From Chlorobiota bacterium (GTDB lineage: Bacteria > Bacteroidota > Bacteroidia > Bacteroidales > Prolixibacteraceae): DNA of 32,932 nucleotides. Shown in pieces: positions 28,443 through 32,932 of this stretch (the stretch's first letter is position 1; each line of letters opens with the position of its first letter). The stretch covers positions 1 through 32,932 of the forward strand of contig JAADGO010000069.1 in assembly GCA_013152355.1 (NCBI GenBank), in the 5' to 3' direction. Under the pieces are notes generated by a model. The model saw only the letters and a program-made list of their open reading frames with translations, was not told the DNA's origin and did no database searches. The translations under genes were made by a program, and so were the position numbers.

Positions 28443-29324
28443 TCAACTATTCATTTTCAGGAAACTAATTTCTTTGGGCGATAATAGCCTCCATTTCCCC
28501 CTGGGGAGGTTTTTCTTGGTAAGCCCTGCAAAATAAACACGGTCCAGCTTTTTTACATGGTATCCGAAATGTTCAAAAATCCGCCTTACCACCCTGTTCC
28601 TACCCGAATGTATTTCAATACCGATTTCGCATTTATTATCAGGGGCAATATAACTAATTGCATCGGTAGCAATAAAGCCGTCATCCAGCTCAACCCCCTT
28701 TGCAATTTGTTCAATATGTTGTTTTATAACCGGTTTGTCCAGTGTTACCTGGTATATTTTTTTATTGTTGTGGCTTGGGTGGCTCAGCCTTTTCGACAGG
28801 TACCCATCATTGGTAAAAAGCAACAGCCCCGTTGTGTTCCTGTCCAGCCTCCCTACCGGGTATATCCGTTCTGAACAGGCATTTTTCACCAGGTCCATCA
28901 CCGTCTTTTCAGCATGGGGGTCATCTGTCGTTGTCACAAAATTCTTGGGTTTATTCAACAATACGTAAACCTTTTTTTCGGGGTTCAGTTTTCGTCCGTC
29001 AAACCGTACTTCATCATTCTGGCCTACTTTTGTACCCAGTTCGGTAACTGTTTTCCCATTAATAGTAACCACCCCGGCCTTTATATATTCATCAGCCTCG
29101 CGCCGCGAGCAAACCCCTGCATTGGCGATAAACCGGTTCAAACGCATAGCCTCGGCCAAGACACCAATTTTTTCCCGGGGAGATTCTGTCCGGCTACCTG
29201 TTTGAGAACCGGCTTTCCCCCCTCCTTTGTATTTACTGCGGAACGGCTTATCCCCTTTGCCCGGCCTTTTTTCTAATTCAGGCTTCTCTTTCCTGTTCCG
29301 CCCTTTTCTGTTTTTTATCGTCAT
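28443..29324 (-). CDS. rluB: Pseudouridine synthase, RsuA/RluB family
   Basis: S4 domain RLNRFIANAGVCSRREADEYIKAG; YPVGRLDRNTTGLLLFTNDG; HSGRNRVVRRIFEHFGYHV; basic N-terminal extension. Confidence 0.9.
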   Translation of the reverse strand: MTIKNRKGRNRKEKPELEKRPGKGDKPFRSKYKGGGKAGSQTGSRTESPREKIGVLAEAMRLNRFIANAGVCSRREADEYIKAGVVTINGKTVTELGTKVGQNDEVRFDGRKLNPEKKVYVLLNKPKNFVTTTDDPHAEKTVMDLVKNACSERIYPVGRLDRNTTGLLLFTNDGYLSKRLSHPSHNNKKIYQVTLDKPVIKQHIEQIAKGVELDDGFIATDAISYIAPDNKCEIGIEIHSGRNRVVRRIFEHFGYHVKKLDRVYFAGLTKKNLPRGKWRLLSPKEISFLKMNS

Positions 29325-29385
29325 CTAACTAATTTTATTCCCTGCAAAGGTCGCAAAAAATTTAAATAGTCTCTAAAATACCAAA

Positions 29386-30726
29386 TCAACCGACCTCAGG
29401 TAAACTTATACCCCTTATTTTCCGGTACAGGTCGAGGGCAAAAATGTCGGTCATGCCCGAAACAAAATCAACCACCGACTGAATCCGGTGGTATACAGAA
29501 TCGTCCTTCGGGCAGTACTGTTGAGGGAGCAGGGAAGTCAACTTTTTACTATATGTTTCATTTGGGTTCATTACAGCACCGGTAAACTCATCCAGTAAGG
29601 TATCGATAATTTTATACCCCGCAATTTCAATCTCAACAACTGACCTGTGGTTGTATATTTTTGAATAAGAAATGTTTTTGACGGCATCCATAGCAACAGC
29701 TTGCGTTGTATTCAGGTTTTTTATTAAACTTCCTTCATAGATACCTTCCATGATAGCCTCCCTGTTTTGCCAAAAAATATCGGCACATTGTGCCATCAGT
29801 TTCCCAATTACTCCGGCACGCAGGTAACTAATCTGCTCATTGAGGTCGGTAACAACCTTTAATGTATGGTTGATATTCTTTAACGTTTCTTTATCATCTT
29901 TTTCATCATAAAAACCAAGGAACAGGGCTTTTGCTTCATCATACAGCAATATACCTAATTTAAAAGCATCTTCCACATCCATAATCTGATAACAAATATC
30001 ATCGGCCGCCTCAACCAGGTAAACCAAAGGGTGGCGGGCATACCTGTCAGGGTTTTCAGCTGTTTTAGGAATGTTCAGTTCGTTGGCAATCCGCAGGTAA
30101 ATATCTTTCTCGGACCGAAAAAAACCAAATTTTTGCCCGGTTGCCGAGATTGATTCAAAAGGGTATTTAATAATAGATGCCAGAGTGGTATAAGTAAGGG
30201 CAAAACCGCCCTGCCTTTTCCCGTTAAACTGGTTTGCCAGTGTCCTGACGGCATTGGCATTGCCATCGAAACGGGTAAAGTCTGTCCATTCCCCGGGAGT
30301 AAGTTTATTTTTAAACTCCCTTCCGTTCCCTTTTATGAAAAAATTAGAGATCGCGACTTCGCCTGAGTGCCCAAAAGGAGGATTGCCAAGGTCGTGGGCC
30401 AGGCAGGCTGCTGAAACAACAAACCCAATCTCGGTTTGCAATGTTGTGGATGGGGTATTCTTATCTTCAGCCAGTTTATCCGACAGCAGGCTTCCCAACG
30501 AACGCCCCACACTTGCTACTTCAAGGCTGTGGGTCAACCGGTTATGGACAAATATACGCCCGGGGAGCGGGAAAACCTGCGTTTTATTTTGCATCCTCCT
30601 GAAAGGGGACGAAAAAATTATCCTGTCGTAGTCGCGCTGAAACTGCGAACGGTCTTTCAATGCTGCTCCACCGCCCCTATCCTCAAGCCCCAAGCGCTTG
30701 GTCGACAATAATTCATTCCAGTTCAT
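29386..30726 (-). CDS. dgt: Deoxyguanosinetriphosphate triphosphohydrolase
   Basis: RRMQNKTQVFPL, RLTHSLEVASVGRSLG, CLAHDLGNPPFGHSGE HD-domain motifs. Confidence 0.93.
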   Translation of the reverse strand: MNWNELLSTKRLGLEDRGGGAALKDRSQFQRDYDRIIFSSPFRRMQNKTQVFPLPGRIFVHNRLTHSLEVASVGRSLGSLLSDKLAEDKNTPSTTLQTEIGFVVSAACLAHDLGNPPFGHSGEVAISNFFIKGNGREFKNKLTPGEWTDFTRFDGNANAVRTLANQFNGKRQGGFALTYTTLASIIKYPFESISATGQKFGFFRSEKDIYLRIANELNIPKTAENPDRYARHPLVYLVEAADDICYQIMDVEDAFKLGILLYDEAKALFLGFYDEKDDKETLKNINHTLKVVTDLNEQISYLRAGVIGKLMAQCADIFWQNREAIMEGIYEGSLIKNLNTTQAVAMDAVKNISYSKIYNHRSVVEIEIAGYKIIDTLLDEFTGAVMNPNETYSKKLTSLLPQQYCPKDDSVYHRIQSVVDFVSGMTDIFALDLYRKIRGISLPEVG

Positions 30727-30727
30727 G

Positions 30728-31441
30728 CTAAAATGTATATGTTGAATATTTTTTTACCTCTTTACTCCATTCTTGCGATTTGCCTTCTGTAATCCGCCCC
30801 AATATTTCATGAAACCTTTTGCCATGGTTCTTTTCAACCGTATGCGTTAATTCATGCAACAATATAAAATCAATCAGGTGGTAAGGCAACTTCATTAAAT
30901 GTAAGTTCAAACTGATATTGTTCCTTCCCGAACAGCTACCCCAATTCGACCTGTTATTTCGTATGGTGACCTTATTATAGCTGAATCCGTGCAATGCAGC
31001 CAAATGCCTGATCCGCCCAGGCAAATACCTCTTTGCTTCAAACCTGTAGACCTCTGTTATTACATGATTTATGTATTCCTGAAGGGAGGCTTCACCCATA
31101 ACTGCCGTTTCGGGGACATGTATCTCAATAATTTCTTCAACATGTTTTACAACCGGTTTCTCACATTTATTTTGAATAATCTTTACCGAATGGTATTTTG
31201 TATTGTATATTGAATCTTTTTTAAATAATGTTAACCTGGAATCAATTTTTTTTTGTTGTTTTAATATCCATTCTGTATGGGCTTCTGCAAATTTTGCAGC
31301 TGTTTTGAAACTTGACAAGTATGGCAATGAAACAATTACCTGTTTATCAGGTTTAACATGTAACTTTAATCGTTTCGACTTTTGGTTCTTAACGAGGGTT
31401 ACATCGCCGATTTGATGAATTTGAACAATTTTTCTGGACAT
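30728..31441 (-). CDS. YgjP-like (DUF45) zinc metallopeptidase
   Basis: NRSNWGSCSGRNNISLNLHLMKLPYHLIDFILLHELTHTVEKNHGKRFHEIL (HExxH-like HELTH). Confidence 0.9.
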   Translation of the reverse strand: MSRKIVQIHQIGDVTLVKNQKSKRLKLHVKPDKQVIVSLPYLSSFKTAAKFAEAHTEWILKQQKKIDSRLTLFKKDSIYNTKYHSVKIIQNKCEKPVVKHVEEIIEIHVPETAVMGEASLQEYINHVITEVYRFEAKRYLPGRIRHLAALHGFSYNKVTIRNNRSNWGSCSGRNNISLNLHLMKLPYHLIDFILLHELTHTVEKNHGKRFHEILGRITEGKSQEWSKEVKKYSTYTF

Positions 31442-31474
31442 GCGTAAAAATAAAACTAACCAAAGATATTAAAT

Positions 31475-32179
31475 ATGGAATACAATGGAAAAATAGAGGT
31501 TTTCAGTAACCTGAGAAAACTTGAACCGGTTCGGATAATTGAAGAGAAAGTACTACCGGGAACCCTGGTTTTCGAATCATTAAACCCTTTCCCCGGGTAT
31601 TACCATGAAACACCCGGCTCAGCAAAAATGGCTTACCTGTATATTGCCTTAAGCAAGCACCATTCCCTGGAGAATATTTTGCGTGCTACACAACAGATTG
31701 AAGCTAAGTTTGAATGGCAATTCGATGCAGGAAAAGGTTTTTTGACGATTATTAATAATACGTACTGGGTACTGCGGCTTCGTCATTTTGGAGAATACGA
31801 TATGGTTCAGAAAATACAGGAAGCATACGCTAACCAGGGGATTGAACTTTTACCAAAAATAAAAAAGCATGGCGACCATTTAGCAAACATTAAAATTGTT
31901 AAGTTTTTGTACCTTAAAAGAGTGTCGCCACAAATATATATCGACCTGAAAGAAGAAAATCACGGGTATTTTATTATTCCCAAATACCTCGAATGGAAAA
32001 CTTTTGAAGAGGTTACCAAGAAAGTTAAGAATAATTGGACCGGCAGCGAATTTGATACTGCATCCGGCTCGTTCTTCCTGGATGGGAAACTGCATGAGTT
32101 TGTCAGGGTCTATTCAGCCAAACTGAGCAAAGATTACCTGGAGGGTATCAGGGCATTATATATAGAGAAAATGAAATAG
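31475..32179 (+). CDS. Conserved-looking hypothetical protein
   Basis: 234-aa ORF with good codon pattern and ATG start; family not recognised. Confidence 0.65.
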   Translation: MEYNGKIEVFSNLRKLEPVRIIEEKVLPGTLVFESLNPFPGYYHETPGSAKMAYLYIALSKHHSLENILRATQQIEAKFEWQFDAGKGFLTIINNTYWVLRLRHFGEYDMVQKIQEAYANQGIELLPKIKKHGDHLANIKIVKFLYLKRVSPQIYIDLKEENHGYFIIPKYLEWKTFEEVTKKVKNNWTGSEFDTASGSFFLDGKLHEFVRVYSAKLSKDYLEGIRALYIEKMK

Positions 32180-32304
32180 TACCTTAGAGTGTGGTGGTTT
32201 TTCCTCCATAATAATAAAGGATTTATTCAGGGTCAGATGGGAAAATTGTAGGGTACTATGGAAAGTTATTTTTTCAGTACCAGATAATAATTGTACTGCC
32301 TTTG

Positions 32305-32583
32305 TTACTCTACCTCTTCAAAATCGACATAATCGCCCTGATTGCTGCCTGAGGTTGAATCTTCCTGCCGGGGGTCTTCAATGGTCACTTCTCCTTCGTT
32401 TCGCCTTGGCTGCTGTTGCCCTTTATATTGGTTCTCCATTTTTTGCCGCACGTTTTTCATCCCCTTCTCAACTAAATAAGGGAGGATATAGCGTGAAACG
32501 AACCTTATAACCAGGTAGATTGCAGCAATTACCAGTATGGTACGGACGAATCCAACCAGGTAAAGAATAATATTTAGTTGCAT
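32305..32583 (-). CDS. DUF4834-like small membrane protein
   Basis: 92 aa; TM segment followed by RFVSRYILPYLVEKGMKNVRQKMENQ and acidic tail. Confidence 0.7.
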   Translation of the reverse strand: MQLNIILYLVGFVRTILVIAAIYLVIRFVSRYILPYLVEKGMKNVRQKMENQYKGQQQPRRNEGEVTIEDPRQEDSTSGSNQGDYVDFEEVE

Positions 32584-32714
32584 GGCAATTAATTTTTACT
32601 CTATGATTACATGAAAAAATGTATCAGACGGTAAATTTAACTTTTTCATGTTAATATTGCCGAAGGGAAAAGTGGAATATTGGAAAAAATAACCAATACT
32701 TCACTTTATTCAAT

Positions 32715-32737
32715 AAAAAAAGGCAGTAAAACCTGCC
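32715..32737 (-). terminator. Intrinsic terminator for the downstream-edge GIN-domain gene
   Basis: Minus strand GGCAG-GTTTTA-CTGCC-TTTTTTT. Confidence 0.65.
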
Positions 32738-32771
32738 CTTGAAACAGCTCCAATAATATATGGCAGGTTAC

Positions 32772-32932
32772 CTATCTTTTATAAATATCGCCACCACTGG
32801 ATTCACGAATATCTTTGTGTTCAGGATTCCCTGAATACCTGATGTCTCCACCACTACTAGCCCTGGCATATAATTCATTAGTTACATAAACACTTGCATC
32901 GCTGCCACTGCTCACCTCAACCCGGCAATATT
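32772..32932 (-). CDS. GIN-domain (DUF2807) protein, C-terminal part, truncated by window edge
   Basis: Hand translation of minus strand YCRVEVSSGSDASVYVTNELYARASSGGDIRYSGNPEHKDIRESSGGDIYKR*, typical SGSD/SSGGDI repeats. Confidence 0.75.
   Translation of the reverse strand, partial: YCRVEVSSGSDASVYVTNELYARASSGGDIRYSGNPEHKDIRESSGGDIYKR

Overview
The window is a Bacteroidota-type chromosomal segment (AT-rich; DUF4834, WbqC, RluB and GIN/DUF2807 neighbours). Housekeeping genes flank a large redox island. Left flank, minus strand: wbqC-like, lapA-like, lepB, dapB. Redox island, about 3.6-19.5 kb, plus strand: DUF438/PAS protein, cupin, FNR-like regulator with an N-terminal Cys cluster, hexaheme lipoprotein with a collagen-like Gly-X-Y linker, monoheme lipoprotein, DUF5777 beta-barrel, heptaheme cytochrome with C-terminal TM, di-heme-type cytochrome b, 19-heme cytochrome fused to a cytochrome b domain, NapC-like cytochrome with a CX3CH site, NrfJ/OB-fold-like secreted protein, pentaheme cytochrome, and a hybrid histidine kinase with a DUF3365 (Tll0287-like) c-heme sensor. 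By hand count this is 45 covalent heme-binding motifs in six proteins plus one in the kinase. No recognisable catalytic terminal reductase is present, so my main hypothesis is a Bacteroidota quinone-to-surface (extracellular) electron transfer conduit. Right flank: secreted nitrilase-like hydrolase, cupin-VOC fusion, aspartate kinase, aldo/keto reductase, DUF4143 ATPase, TrkH, a frameshifted glmM, rluB, dGTPase, YgjP-like metallopeptidase, DUF4834 and the C-terminal end of a GIN-domain protein. Non-coding signals include a 181-bp MITE-like element (16-bp perfect TIRs, possible 4-bp TSD), a 52-bp repeat in inverted orientation (49/52 identical) bracketing the heptaheme/cyt b/19-heme unit, and a recurring TAAACAACTTC motif. 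All calls are from reading the sequence; no database search was run.
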